From Amycolatopsis azurea DSM 43854 (GTDB lineage: Bacteria; Actinomycetota; Actinomycetes; Mycobacteriales; Pseudonocardiaceae): a DNA stretch of 64,000 bases. This document shows, piece after piece, positions 42,415 through 51,755 of the stretch. The stretch covers positions 62,001-126,000 of the forward strand of contig NZ_MUXN01000002.1 in the NCBI RefSeq assembly GCF_001995215.1, in the 5' to 3' direction. Each line of letters starts with the position of its first letter. Within the stretch, counting starts at the first letter, position 1. The position numbers and the translations under genes are program-made. The notes below the pieces were generated by a model that was not told the DNA's origin, searched no databases, and worked only from the letters and a program-made list of their open reading frames with translations.

Positions 42415-43350
42415 TCACGGACCTCGGCGCCACGCGTCGAGGTCCGTCCACGCTTCGAGGGTCTGCCCGCTTTCGAACCGGCGGCGTTCCCCGGTGACCG
42501 GATCGGTGAACTCGAGGACCTTCGCCAGCAGTTGCAAAGGTTCGGTGAAGTCGTCGAGCGGGGTCTCGGTCAGCTCCGGATAGAAGTCGTCGCCGAGAAT
42601 CGGCAACCCGAGGCCGCTCATGTGCAACCTGAGCTGATGGGTGCGGCCGGTCGCGGGGAGCAGCCGGTAGCGGCCGAGGCCGTCGCGGTGCTCGATCAGC
42701 TCGACGCGGGTTTCGGCGTTGGGCGGCCCGTCGACCTCCTGCGCGGCGATGACCCCGCGTTCCTTGACGATGCGGCTGCTGATCTCACGCGGCATCGCGA
42801 TGTCCGGATCGTACCGCGCGATCGCCTCGTATTCCTTGTGTACCAAGCGATCCCGGAACATCGTCTGGTACTTGCCTCGGACCTCGGGGGTGATCACGAA
42901 CAGGATGAGCCCCGCGGTGACCCGGTCGAGCCGGTGCGCGGGGACGAGCGTCGGGAGATCGAGTTCGCGGCGGAGGCGGACCAACGCGGTCTGCAGAATG
43001 TGCTGCCCGCGTGGGATCGTCGCGAGGAAATGCGGTTTGTCGGCGATCAGGAAATGCTCGTCGCGGTGCACGACGGAGACGTCGAACGGGACGTCGACCT
43101 CGTCGGGCAGGTCGCGATGGAACCAGATGAACGAGTCCGGCACGAACGGCGAATCGACGCCCAGCGGCCCGTCCAGCCCGACGATGCGCTCCTCGCGGAG
43201 CATCTCCTCGATCCGCTCGGGCGTGACCCGGGGGAGCCGCTCGACGAGGTGCTCCCGCAACGTCGTCCACGGCCCCTCGGCGGGCATCTTGAGTCGCGCG
43301 GGGTCGAGCCCGTGGCGGGGCGGGAGCGGCGGGCGGAGCTTGCGTCTCAT
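42415..43350 (-). CDS. RluA-family pseudouridine synthase
   Basis: A 311-residue enzyme that isomerises uridine in RNA. The catalytic Asp lies in PAHRLDRVTAGL and other family signatures are VVHRDEHFLIADKPHFL and LLPATGRTHQLRLHMSGLG. No S4 domain is obvious in the N-terminal 80 residues. ATG 43350 (MRRKLRPPLPP) is used; an in-frame extension would run into the hairpin repeat at 43440. RNA target unknown. Confidence 0.9.
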   Translation of the reverse strand: MRRKLRPPLPPRHGLDPARLKMPAEGPWTTLREHLVERLPRVTPERIEEMLREERIVGLDGPLGVDSPFVPDSFIWFHRDLPDEVDVPFDVSVVHRDEHFLIADKPHFLATIPRGQHILQTALVRLRRELDLPTLVPAHRLDRVTAGLILFVITPEVRGKYQTMFRDRLVHKEYEAIARYDPDIAMPREISSRIVKERGVIAAQEVDGPPNAETRVELIEHRDGLGRYRLLPATGRTHQLRLHMSGLGLPILGDDFYPELTETPLDDFTEPLQLLAKVLEFTDPVTGERRRFESGQTLEAWTDLDAWRRGP

Positions 43351-43439
43351 CACCTCGCACTCTAGCCGCGACGGCTCATCCGGCCTGGTCGTGGGCGGGC
43401 GTCGGGGCTTGCGGCGCGGCTGGCGGTGGGGCGCTCGAT

Positions 43440-43492
43440 GTTGCGAAAGCCACGTTCGCAACCTTCAACGTTGCGAACGTGGCTTTCGCAAC
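43440..43492. repeat. Dispersed 53-bp hairpin element, family A copy 3
   Basis: Two 23-bp arms (43440-43462 and 43470-43492) are exact reverse complements, with spacer CTTCAAC. The left arm has GTTGCGAAAGCCACGTTCGC; both arms carry the same G/C change (ACG/CGT) relative to other copies, so the pairing is preserved by a compensating change. It lies 90 bp upstream of the pseudouridine synthase start, just after the DUF5313 gene. Confidence 0.8.
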
Positions 43493-43531
43493 ACCCTCAC
43501 CACGCGGGAGCACCCCCGATGGCGAGCAGGG

Positions 43532-43936
43532 TCAGGCGCCGGTCTGGTCGCGATACCGCGCCAGATACCGCTCCGTCACCTCGGCCTCCGCGACCGCGAT
43601 CGCCTCCGCGCGCGTCCGGCGGCCGATGCCCGGCGGGAAGCCGTTCTTGGCGAGCCGGTGCTCGATGCTCTCCTCCATGTAGGCCATCGAGTAGAAGTAC
43701 GCCACGAGCGCGGCCATCAGCACGATCGCCAACCGCAGGGGGAGCGGTCCGGGCAAGAGCAGCCACACCGCGCACAGCGGGGCGATCATCACCGTGCTGC
43801 GGGCGACGTGCCGCCAGCGCCAGCTTCCGGTGGTCGCGTCGTGGAGGATCCAGTCGTGGTAGCGCTCGGGCAGCCTGCCGCCGAGTGAGTACCACAGCCA
43901 GCGGAACACGTCCGGTCGCTTGCGGGGCGCGGGCAT
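43532..43936 (-). CDS. DUF5313-type small membrane protein
   Basis: A 134-residue protein with the family pattern DVFRWLWYSLGGRLPERYHDWI followed by two membrane helices (MIAPLCAVWLLLPG and RLAIVLMAALVAYFYSMAY), then a Arg/Glu-rich cytoplasmic tail. This family is common in Pseudonocardiales and mycobacteria; function unknown. ATG 43936 has GAAGGAG ten bases upstream. It diverges from the OhrR-like gene across a 94-bp AT-rich region with palindromes. Confidence 0.8.
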   Translation of the reverse strand: MPAPRKRPDVFRWLWYSLGGRLPERYHDWILHDATTGSWRWRHVARSTVMIAPLCAVWLLLPGPLPLRLAIVLMAALVAYFYSMAYMEESIEHRLAKNGFPPGIGRRTRAEAIAVAEAEVTERYLARYRDQTGA

Positions 43937-43984
43937 CGGGCGACTCCTTCCTTCGCTGCTCGTCACAGTACACTAATGATTAGC

Positions 43985-44001
43985 ACACTAATCTTTAGTG
44001 T
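43985..44001. promoter_or_regulatory. Probable OhrR/MarR operator
   Basis: ACACTAA-TCT-TTAGTGT is a perfect 7-3-7 palindrome; a second one, CTAAT-G-ATTAG, lies at 43973-43983. They occupy the AT-rich space between the DUF5313 and MarR starts and suit binding of the MarR protein, which would control itself and possibly DUF5313. Confidence 0.6.
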
Positions 44002-44030
44002 CGTGCACGCCACGGGCTAGGATTCGCGGC

Positions 44031-44495
44031 ATGGACACGGAGGGGCCGGAGATGAAGTCGATCGATCTGGGCGAGGATCCGCTCGCGCTGGAGCGTCAGG
44101 TGTGTTTCGCGCTGTCGGTCGCTTCGCGCAGCGTCATCGCCATCTACCGCCCGTTGCTGGAGCCCCACGGGCTCACCCATCCGCAGTATCTGGTCATGCT
44201 GGCGCTGTGGGAGCGGGGCCCGCAGGCGGTGAAGGACCTGAGCACCGCTCTGCGCGCCGAACCCGCGACGCTGTCACCGCTGCTCAAACGGCTGGAGACG
44301 ATCGGGTACGTCACCCGCAGGCGCAGCGCCGAGGACGAGCGGCTGCTGACGGTCGAGCTGACGGAATCCGGTCGCGCGTTGCGCGCGGAGGCGGAAAAGA
44401 TCCCGTACCGCGTCGTCGAGAAGCTCGGGATGGAGGTCTCCGAGCTGGAGGCGCTGCACAAGGTTTTGACGCGGGTCATCGAAGCCACGGCTTGA
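44031..44495 (+). CDS. MarR-family regulator, OhrR-like peroxide sensor
   Basis: A 154-residue winged-helix repressor. The start VCFALSVASRSVIAIYRPLL has a Cys (residue 25) at the place of the reactive Cys of OhrR, and PQYLVMLALWE, LLKRLETIGYVTRRRSAEDE and LTVELTESGRAL are the family motifs. OhrR proteins sense organic peroxides and repress the Ohr peroxidase; no ohr gene is next to it, so its target may be the divergent DUF5313 gene. The start may be ATG 44031 or ATG 44052. Confidence 0.82.
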   Translation: MDTEGPEMKSIDLGEDPLALERQVCFALSVASRSVIAIYRPLLEPHGLTHPQYLVMLALWERGPQAVKDLSTALRAEPATLSPLLKRLETIGYVTRRRSAEDERLLTVELTESGRALRAEAEKIPYRVVEKLGMEVSELEALHKVLTRVIEATA

Positions 44496-44595
44496 GCGAA
44501 CCGAAACCGTGGTGTGACGAAATGGGGGTGTGAAGCCGCGCGGGGGTGGGTAATTCCCGTCACGCCAACTCAAAGTGACAGGAAGCTGAGGGACC

Positions 44596-45027
44596 GTGAC
44601 CACCTCGACCCCCGCGCCCACGGAATCAGGTCTGGATCTCATGACCAGGCTGAACGCCTATCTGGAGGACGTGGCAGCGGCACTGGGTATACGGATGGAC
44701 GACTGCACGGCCGACCTCACCGGCCCCGTCACCGCCCGGTTGAGGCTCAACTGGCGTCTTCCCGGCTTCCCCGAACGCGACGTCGACCTGATGTGGCACG
44801 AAGAACACGGCTGGTCCGCCGCCGTCGCGACCCAGTCCGCGGACGACCACCACGTCGTCGTCGCTTACCTCGGAGGCCGGACGGTGGCGTCGCAGCCACG
44901 TCTGGTGGCCCGGTTCGCCGAGACCCTGCGCACCGGGGACCACCAGGACTGCTGGCCCGGCGCGCCCACGTTGCGCACCGCGGGCGGACCGTCCGCGCTG
45001 GCCAAGGAACTTTCCACCTGGGCCTGA
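44596..45027 (+). CDS. DUF6292-type protein
   Basis: A 143-residue acidic soluble protein with RLNAYLEDVAAALGIRMDDC and DVDLMWHEEHGWSAAV and a C-terminal domain with GDHQDCWPGAPTLR. These are the marks of DUF6292, a family of small proteins in Pseudonocardiales, function unknown. The start GTG 44596 follows CTGAGGG by two bases, tight but plausible. It is alone, converging with the thioesterase gene (3-bp gap). Confidence 0.78.
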   Translation: MTTSTPAPTESGLDLMTRLNAYLEDVAAALGIRMDDCTADLTGPVTARLRLNWRLPGFPERDVDLMWHEEHGWSAAVATQSADDHHVVVAYLGGRTVASQPRLVARFAETLRTGDHQDCWPGAPTLRTAGGPSALAKELSTWA

Positions 45028-45030
45028 CTT

Positions 45031-45777
45031 TCAGGGGCTGACGGTCAGTTTGCCGAGGACGCGCGCGGCGATGGCGTCGAGATTGTCGTCGACGAAGAAG
45101 TGCCCGCCCTTGAACACGTCCATCTCGAAGGTGCCGCTGGTGTGCTCGCGCCAGTTGTCGACGTCCGGCACCTCCAGGACAGGGTCCGCGTCCCCGGCGA
45201 GCGCCACGATCGGGCAGCTCACGTCGGGACCGGGCCGGTAGCGATAGGTCTCGACGGCCTTGTAGTCGCCGCGCAGCGCGGGCAACGCGAGCGCGCGGAT
45301 GTCCGGGTCGTCGAAGATCGACGCGTCCGTGCCGCCGAGCCTGCTGACTTCGGCGAGGAAGGTGTCGTCGTCCGCGAGGTGGTGTGAATTCTCCTTGACC
45401 ACGTCCGGGCCGCGACGGGCCGAGACGAACAGCGCCGCCGGAACGAGTCCGCGCGCTTCGAGCCGCCGGGCGACTTCGAACGCGACCATGGCGCCCATGC
45501 TGTGGCCGAAGAGGGCGAAGGGCTTCGGTAGCGCGGCGACGACGTCCACCAGCTGCTCGGCGAGGACGTGCAGATCGTCGATGACCGGCTCGCCCATGCG
45601 GTCCTGCCGTCCCGGGTACTGGGCGGTGTGCACCTCGACGGTGGGCGAGAGAGCGGCCGAAAGCGGCCGGTACGCGCTTGCCGAGCCGCCGGCGTGCGGG
45701 AAGGCGACGAGCCGCATCCCGGCCTCCGGTGCCGGGTGGAAGCACCGTGTCCAACGGCGAAGAGCCTGCCCTGCCAT
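45031..45777 (-). CDS. Type II thioesterase
   Basis: A 248-residue alpha/beta hydrolase of the external thioesterase family that edits stalled acyl chains on polyketide or peptide synthetases. The Ser is in FGHSMGAMVAFE, the Asp in ALAGDADPV and the His in FKGGHFFV; RLVAFPHAGGSA and AQYPGRQDR are typical of the family. The start is ATG 45777 (MAGQALRRW) with GGGGGA upstream. No synthetase is in the window, so it may serve a cluster elsewhere. It diverges from the LLM gene across 159 bp that should hold both promoters. Confidence 0.9.
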   Translation of the reverse strand: MAGQALRRWTRCFHPAPEAGMRLVAFPHAGGSASAYRPLSAALSPTVEVHTAQYPGRQDRMGEPVIDDLHVLAEQLVDVVAALPKPFALFGHSMGAMVAFEVARRLEARGLVPAALFVSARRGPDVVKENSHHLADDDTFLAEVSRLGGTDASIFDDPDIRALALPALRGDYKAVETYRYRPGPDVSCPIVALAGDADPVLEVPDVDNWREHTSGTFEMDVFKGGHFFVDDNLDAIAARVLGKLTVSP

Positions 45778-45936
45778 CGAAAATCCCCCAATCCGTGCGG
45801 GAACGGCCCACACGACACTCGAATGTACGGGGAATTCGAGGGAAGAGTCCATGGGCGTGCGGGGTTGTTCACGCCAGTACCTGGTGTGAACACTGGACAT
45901 CGGCCCGAATCCAGGGCCTGGCGGAAAGGAGCGGGT

Positions 45937-46827
45937 GTGGCGGAGGAGCTGAAGATCAGGGTCGGTGCCGGGCTGGGGACCGGGACGGCGCCCGAGGAGT
46001 TCGGTGCCGCGGTCGACGTCCTGGAGCAGGCGGGTGTCGATTCGCTCTGGCTGCCCGAGGCGGTGTACTCGCCCAGGATCGACCCGGTCGTCGGGCTGAC
46101 GCACGCTCTCGCCCGCACGTCGAAACTGAAGGTCGGCACCGGCGTGATGGTGCTGCCCGGCCGTGACCCGGTGCTCGTCGCCAAACAACTCGCCTCACTC
46201 GCCGCGCTCGCGCCGAAAAGGGTCCTCCCGGTCTTCGGCCTGAAGCCCGCCCGCGACGCGGAACTCCCGCTTTTCCCGGTGCCGCAAGGCCGTCGCGCCG
46301 CCGTGTTCGACGAGTCGTTGCTGCTGATCAAGGCGTTGCTGGAACAGGAAGAGGTGACCTTCGAGGGCGAGTTCTTCCGCGTCGAAGGCGTGGGTCTCGG
46401 CCTGCGCCCGGTGAAACGGCTCGACCTCTGGCTCGGCGGGAAGGCGCCCAACGCGCTGCGGCGGGTCGGCAGGCTCGCGGACGGCTGGCTGGCCAGTTTC
46501 CTCACCCCGGAGGAGGCGAGGGCAGGCCGCGAGGCGATCCAGAAGGCCGCCGCCGAGGCGGACCGGGAGGTCGAGGCCGATCACTTCGGGATCAGTCTCC
46601 TCGTCGCCGAGGACGGGATCCCGGACGCGCTCGCGGCTTCGATCGCGGCACGGTCCGACGCGGATCCGTCCCGGCTGATCGCGGGCGGCTGGCGTGCCGC
46701 CCGCGATCTGGTCGCCGAGTACATCGACGCCGGGCTCAGCAAGTTCGTGCTGTACCCGGCCGGACCGGAGCCGATCGAGCGGTTCGTCGAGAACTTCGTC
46801 GAGCACGCGATCCCGATGCAGAACTAG
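45937..46827 (+). CDS. LLM-class (F420-dependent) oxidoreductase
   Basis: A 296-residue TIM-barrel enzyme of the luciferase-like family that uses F420 or FMN. Signatures: RVGAGLGTGTAPEEFGAAVD, LKVGTGVMVLPGRDP, LWLGGKAPNALRRVGRLADG and the DGWLASF phosphate loop. The start GTG 45937 has AAAGGAG five bases upstream. Substrate unknown. It converges with the MFS gene (3-bp gap). Confidence 0.87.
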   Translation: MAEELKIRVGAGLGTGTAPEEFGAAVDVLEQAGVDSLWLPEAVYSPRIDPVVGLTHALARTSKLKVGTGVMVLPGRDPVLVAKQLASLAALAPKRVLPVFGLKPARDAELPLFPVPQGRRAAVFDESLLLIKALLEQEEVTFEGEFFRVEGVGLGLRPVKRLDLWLGGKAPNALRRVGRLADGWLASFLTPEEARAGREAIQKAAAEADREVEADHFGISLLVAEDGIPDALAASIAARSDADPSRLIAGGWRAARDLVAEYIDAGLSKFVLYPAGPEPIERFVENFVEHAIPMQN

Positions 46828-46830
46828 GCG

Positions 46831-48351
46831 CTAGTCGAACTTCAGCTCTTCGGTCCGCCGCGGCATCAGCAGCAGCGCGCCGACGCTGAGCACGGCGACC
46901 ACCAGCATCGCCAGGAAGACGTGGTGCGTGGCGCCGGCGAGGGCGTCACGCACGAACGACGTCGTCGGTGTCTCCGGGCCGTCGCCACCCAGGACGACGC
47001 TGGTCGCGTCGACACCGGACGGCAGGCCGGAGACCCCGGCGGGCGGGTTGGCGAACCGGCTCGCCAGGGTGGCGTTCGCGATCGCGCCGAACATCGCCAC
47101 GCCGACGGCGCTGCCCAGCGACCGGCTGAACATGTTGGTCGCGGTGACGACGCCGCGGCGTTCCCAGCCGATGGTGGACTGCACGGCGATCAGCGTCGGG
47201 CTCGACGTCAGGCCCAGCCCCAGGCCGAGGACGAACGCCGCCGCTGCCGCCAGCCAGATCGACGACCCCGCCGCCAGGAACACGGTGAGCCCCGCGCCCG
47301 CGATGACAGCCCCGCTGCCGATCAGCGCGGTGTCCCGGAACCCGATCCGCATGTAGATCCGGCCGGCCAGCGACGCCGAGATCGGCCAGCCGACGGTCAG
47401 CGCGGCCAGCGCGAATCCGGCGACGAGCGCGCCGGTGCCGAGCACGCCTTGGGAGAAGGTCGGCAGGTACGAGGTGAGCCCCATCAGCAGCATGCCGACG
47501 ACGACGGCGACCAGGTTCCCGCCGATCAGCGTCCGTTTGGTGAAGATCCACAGCGGCAGCACCGGTTCCTCGGCCTTGCGTTCCACGAGCACGAACGCCG
47601 TCAGCAGGACCACCGCGCCGATGAAGATCGCCAGGCTCGGCGCGGACGCCCAGCCCCAGGCGACCCCGCCTTCCAGCAGGCCGAGGATCAGCAGTGAGCA
47701 GCCGAGGGTGAGCAGGGTGGCGCCGAGGTAGTCGATGCGGTGCGAGCGGCGCTCGACGCGCTCACGGAAGTTCCGGAACAGCATCCACGCCGCCAGTGCG
47801 CCGAGCGGCAGGTTGATGAAGAAGATCCAGCGCCAGTCGAGGTATTCGGCGAACACCCCGCCCAGTGTCGGCCCGACCACCGACGAGATGGCCCAGACGC
47901 TCGCGAGATAGCCCTGCACCCTGGCGCGTTCCTCGACGGTGTACATGTCGCCGACCATGGTCAGCGCGATCGGCTGGATGGCGCCCGCGCCGATGCCCTG
48001 CACCGCGCGGGCGGCGATCAGCACCGGCATGCTCCAGGCCGCGCCGCACAGCACCGAGCCCAGCAGGAACGCCGCGATCCCGAAGAACATCACCGGCCGC
48101 CTGCCGAGCACGTCGGCGAACTTGCCGTACAGCGGAACGGTGACCGCCTGGGTCAGCAGATAGATCGAGAACAGCCACGGGAACTGCGAGAACCCGCCGA
48201 GATCGGCGACCACCGAGGGCACCGCCGTCGCGATGATGGTCGAATCGAGGGCGATCAGGCCGGAACACAGCATCACGGCGATCAGGACGGGGCCGCGTTC
48301 GGAACGGAAACCGACCCCTTCCTTCGCGGCGACCGGGGCCGGGGTGGTCAT
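46831..48351 (-). CDS. MFS drug exporter, EmrB/QacA (DHA2) type
   Basis: A 506-residue transporter with 14 predicted helices. The DHA2 motif LDSTIIATAVPSVVADLGG, motif A YGKFADVLGRRPVM and motif C VVGPTLGGVF are present. It should expel a drug by proton exchange. ATG 48351 (MTTPAPVAAK) is used with GAGGAG ten bases upstream; an upstream ATG 48375 is possible. A regulator is not adjacent. It diverges from the DUF1015 gene over 111 bp. Confidence 0.9.
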   Translation of the reverse strand: MTTPAPVAAKEGVGFRSERGPVLIAVMLCSGLIALDSTIIATAVPSVVADLGGFSQFPWLFSIYLLTQAVTVPLYGKFADVLGRRPVMFFGIAAFLLGSVLCGAAWSMPVLIAARAVQGIGAGAIQPIALTMVGDMYTVEERARVQGYLASVWAISSVVGPTLGGVFAEYLDWRWIFFINLPLGALAAWMLFRNFRERVERRSHRIDYLGATLLTLGCSLLILGLLEGGVAWGWASAPSLAIFIGAVVLLTAFVLVERKAEEPVLPLWIFTKRTLIGGNLVAVVVGMLLMGLTSYLPTFSQGVLGTGALVAGFALAALTVGWPISASLAGRIYMRIGFRDTALIGSGAVIAGAGLTVFLAAGSSIWLAAAAAFVLGLGLGLTSSPTLIAVQSTIGWERRGVVTATNMFSRSLGSAVGVAMFGAIANATLASRFANPPAGVSGLPSGVDATSVVLGGDGPETPTTSFVRDALAGATHHVFLAMLVVAVLSVGALLLMPRRTEELKFD

Positions 48352-48462
48352 CTGAGGGGCTCTCCTCGGGCTCATGAAGGGCGTCAACTACTTCGCATGG
48401 GTAAGCATTCCATGGAGACACCCGGTCATGGGACCGATTTTTTCCGTGAGGTATCCCGCAAA

Positions 48463-49614
48463 ATGGATCGGATGAGCACCTGGATCCGCCCGATCGACCG
48501 TGGCTGGGTTGTCCGCGACACCGTCCCGGGGCCCGACGTCGACGAATTCGCCGACCCGGACCGGGTCGCCGCCGCGCTCGCCGAGGCGCGCGGGGACAGC
48601 CTGCTGGCGGTCCAGCATCCGGCCAGGACCCCGGCCGCGCTGGCGGGCGGCCTCTCGATCGAAGAGGCGTTACCGCAGGCCAGAGCGACTTTCGAGCGGA
48701 TCCGGGAGCGGCATTATCGCCCGGTCACCGCCGTCGTCGCGCCGTATCGCATCGACGGGCCGGACGGCGTCGCGCTGGGTGTGCTGTGCCTCGTCGACCC
48801 GGCGGCGGTCCGGGCCGACGGCGTGACCCGGGTCCGGCACACCGAGGACGTCTATCCGGACGTCGTCGCGGAGCGGGCCGCGATGCTCGCCGGACTCGGC
48901 GTCGCCACGAGCGCCGCCATGCTGGTCCCCGCGACCGGCGGTCGCGAGCTGACCGCGCTGATCGAGCGGACCTGCCGAGGGCAGGTGCCGACCTTGTCCA
49001 CAGTGGATGGCGCGGGCCGCAAGCACGAGCTGTGGCTCGCCGGTCCCGGCGACGACCAGGACGAGTTGCTGGCGACGCTGGACGAGCTGGATCTGCTGGT
49101 CGCGGACGGGAATCACCGTGTCGCGGCCGCCGCCGCGTCGGGGCGGGGCGCGTTGCTGGCGCTGGTCACCGGGGGACCGGGGCTGCGGATCGGGCCCATC
49201 CACCGAGTGCTCGCCGGCACCGGTCTCGACGCGGCGACACTGGTCCGGCGCTGGACGGAGGCGGGGTTCGACGTCCACTCCGGCCCGCCGACGGCGCCCG
49301 CCGAAGCGGGGGAGGTGACCGTGCTGGCGGGAGGATCGGCGTTCCGGGTGGTACTCGGCAAAGCGGGCCTCGACCACGCCGTCGTCGAGCAGGACCTGCT
49401 CCGCGGGGCACTCGGCGTCGATCCGGAGGGCACGAACTTGCGGCCGCTGCTGCCGGGAGCCCCGGTGCCCGAAGACGCCGACGCGGTGTTGCTGCTGGCC
49501 CCGGTCCCGTACGCGGAAGTGCTGGCCGTGCACGCGGCCGGGCTGCGGATGCCGAGGAAGGCCACCTATTTCACGCCGAAACCGCGAAGCGGGCTCTTGC
49601 TGGCGGAGCTGTAG
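48463..49614 (+). CDS. DUF1015-family protein (SerK-like kinase family)
   Basis: A 383-residue protein. The family marks are RPIDRGWVVRD near the start, ERIRERHYRPVTAVVAPYR and LVADGNHRVAAA (DGxHR). Members include a free serine kinase (SerK), but most are uncharacterised, so the name is family only. ATG 48463 or ATG 48472 may be used; GAGG stands 11 bases before the first. It precedes LigC with a 39-bp gap and may be co-transcribed. Confidence 0.82.
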   Translation: MDRMSTWIRPIDRGWVVRDTVPGPDVDEFADPDRVAAALAEARGDSLLAVQHPARTPAALAGGLSIEEALPQARATFERIRERHYRPVTAVVAPYRIDGPDGVALGVLCLVDPAAVRADGVTRVRHTEDVYPDVVAERAAMLAGLGVATSAAMLVPATGGRELTALIERTCRGQVPTLSTVDGAGRKHELWLAGPGDDQDELLATLDELDLLVADGNHRVAAAAASGRGALLALVTGGPGLRIGPIHRVLAGTGLDAATLVRRWTEAGFDVHSGPPTAPAEAGEVTVLAGGSAFRVVLGKAGLDHAVVEQDLLRGALGVDPEGTNLRPLLPGAPVPEDADAVLLLAPVPYAEVLAVHAAGLRMPRKATYFTPKPRSGLLLAEL

Positions 49615-49653
49615 AGCTGCGCTTTTGTCAGTGGTCCGGCTTAGGATCACCTC

Positions 49654-50733
49654 GTGGAACTGCCCGTGATGCCACCCGTGAAGCCGATGCTGGCCAAGGC
49701 CGTGCACGAACTGCCGCGCACGCCGGGGCTGCTGTACGAGCCGAAGTGGGACGGTTTCCGCTGTGTGGTCTTCCGCGACGGTGACGAGGTCGTGCTGGGC
49801 TCGCGCAACGACAGGCCGTTGACGAGGTACTTCCCCGAACTGGTCGAGCTGCTCAAGGAAGCGCTGCCCGAGCGCTGCGTCGTCGACGGCGAGATCGTGC
49901 TGGTCACCGAGGGCGGGCTCGATTTCGAGGCGCTGCAGCTGCGCCTGCACCCGGCGGCCTCCCGGGTGAACAAGCTGGCCGAGGAGACGCCGACGAGTTT
50001 CGTGGTGTTCGACCTGCTCGCCCTGGACGACCGGGATCTGACCCCCGAACCGTTCTCCGAGCGGCGGAAGCTGCTCGAGAGCGTCGTCGACACGAAGTTC
50101 GCCCGGGTGCACCTCACCCCGCTGTCCGAGGATCCCGACGTCGCCCAGGACTGGTTCACCCGGTTCGAGGGCGCGGGCTTCGACGGTGTGATGGCCAAAC
50201 CCGCCGACGCGCCGTACGAGCAGGACAAGCGCGTGATGTGGAAGGTCAAGCACCAGCGGACCGCGGACTGCGTCGTCGCCGGGTTCCGGTGGCACAAGGA
50301 CGGCGTCGGCGTCGGATCGCTGCTGCTCGGGCTCTACAACGACGAGGGCGTCCTGCACCACGTGGGCGTGGCCAGCAGTTTCACCGCCGCGAGGCGCCGT
50401 GAGCTGGTGGACGAGCTCGCGCCGCTGCGCGAGAACGCGCTGGAGCATCATCCCTGGCGCGAGTGGGCCGAAGCCCATGAAGAAGCGGGCGGCCGGATGC
50501 CGGGCGCGGGCAGCCGATGGGCGCCGAAGAAGGACCTGAGCTGGGAGCCGGTCCGCATCGAATGGGTCGCCGAAGTCCGGTACGAGCACGTCGAAGGCAC
50601 GCGGTTCCGCCACGGCGGCAGGTTGGTGCGCTTCCGTCCCGACCGGGAACCGGCCTCGTGCACGTACGAGCAACTCGAAGAGGTCCCGCCCGCCGAGCTG
50701 GCCACGCTGTTCACCGAGCTGGGGGAAGCATGA
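49654..50733 (+). CDS. ligC: ATP-dependent DNA ligase, LigC type
   Basis: A 359-residue ligase that seals nicks in DNA. Motif I is EPKWDGFR with the adenylated Lys31; further motifs are RYFPELVELL, VDGEIVLV, GVMAKP and VMWKVKHQRTADCVV, and an OB domain completes the C-terminal third. The size and lack of extra domains match LigC of mycobacteria rather than LigD. The start is GTG 49654. Its stop overlaps the next gene as ATGA; that neighbour is a LigD-like polymerase, so fill-in and ligation are coupled. Confidence 0.9.
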   Translation: MELPVMPPVKPMLAKAVHELPRTPGLLYEPKWDGFRCVVFRDGDEVVLGSRNDRPLTRYFPELVELLKEALPERCVVDGEIVLVTEGGLDFEALQLRLHPAASRVNKLAEETPTSFVVFDLLALDDRDLTPEPFSERRKLLESVVDTKFARVHLTPLSEDPDVAQDWFTRFEGAGFDGVMAKPADAPYEQDKRVMWKVKHQRTADCVVAGFRWHKDGVGVGSLLLGLYNDEGVLHHVGVASSFTAARRRELVDELAPLRENALEHHPWREWAEAHEEAGGRMPGAGSRWAPKKDLSWEPVRIEWVAEVRYEHVEGTRFRHGGRLVRFRPDREPASCTYEQLEEVPPAELATLFTELGEA

Positions 50734-51737
50734 AGTCGGAACCGGTCACGCTGGACCTCGACGGCGTCGAGGTCACGGTGTCCAATCCGGGCAAGGTCTA
50801 CTTCCCGGAGAACGGCGAGACCAAACTGGACCTGGTCGAGTACTACCGCGCGGTCGCGAAGCCGCTGCTCGCACAGCTCGGCGGCAGGCCGCTGTTGCTG
50901 GAACGCTATCCCGACGGCGCGGGCGGGAAGTCGTGGTTCCAGAAGCGGGTCCCGAAGAACGCGCCCGGTTGGCTGACCACGACGGTGGTGTCCACCCCGA
51001 ACGGGACCACGTCGGACGCGCTCGTGGCGAAGGACCTCGCGCACGTCATCTGGGCGGTGAACCAGGGCTGCCTCGGGTTCCACGTGTGGCCGAACCGGGC
51101 CGACGCGCCGGACATCAGCGACCAGTTGCGCGTCGACCTCGATCCGTCGCCGGGCATCGGGTTCCCCGAACTGCGGCGCGGTGCGGTCCTGACGAAGGCG
51201 TTGCTCGAAGAACTGGACATCACCGCGCAGATCAAGACTTCGGGTTCGCGCGGCTTGCACCTTTATGTGCCGCTGGAACCGAAATGGGACGCCTACGAGG
51301 TCCGCGCGGCCGCCGTCGCGCTCGCCCGCGAACTCGAACGCCGTCACCCGGAGGAGATGACGGCGCAATGGTGGAAGGAAGAACGCGGCTCCCGGGTGTT
51401 CGTCGACTTCAACCAGAACGCGCCGCACAAGACGGTGTTCGGCGCGTGGTGCGTGCGGCCGCGTGTCGGCGGGCAGGTGTCGACGCCGATCGGCTGGGAC
51501 GAACTGGAGACCGTCGAGCCGGACAAGCTGACGCTGTCCACTGTGCCCGCTCGTTTCGCCGAACGCGGAGACCCTTGGGAGGGAACGAAACCGCAGTCGA
51601 TCGAACCGTTGCTGGAAATGTCCCGGAAGGACATGGAGCGCGGGCTCATGGACGCGCCTTGGCCACCCGTCTACCCGAAGATGCCTAACGAGCCGCCCCG
51701 GGTGGCGCCGAGCAGAGCGAAGAAAGAAAGCAATTAG
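50730..51737 (+). CDS. LigD-type primase-polymerase (Prim-PolC-like)
   Basis: A 335-residue stand-alone archaeo-eukaryotic primase-type polymerase. The metal-binding pair is Asp136 and Asp138 in RVDLDPSPG, and SGSRGLHLYVPL and RVFVDFNQNAPHKTVFGAW are family marks. In mycobacteria Prim-PolC adjoins LigC and fills short gaps, with preference for ribonucleotides, during excision repair; the layout here is the same. It is coupled to ligC by ATGA. No Ku gene is in the window. Confidence 0.88.
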   Translation: MKSEPVTLDLDGVEVTVSNPGKVYFPENGETKLDLVEYYRAVAKPLLAQLGGRPLLLERYPDGAGGKSWFQKRVPKNAPGWLTTTVVSTPNGTTSDALVAKDLAHVIWAVNQGCLGFHVWPNRADAPDISDQLRVDLDPSPGIGFPELRRGAVLTKALLEELDITAQIKTSGSRGLHLYVPLEPKWDAYEVRAAAVALARELERRHPEEMTAQWWKEERGSRVFVDFNQNAPHKTVFGAWCVRPRVGGQVSTPIGWDELETVEPDKLTLSTVPARFAERGDPWEGTKPQSIEPLLEMSRKDMERGLMDAPWPPVYPKMPNEPPRVAPSRAKKESN

Positions 51738-51755
51738 TCCTCTGAATGCGGTGGT

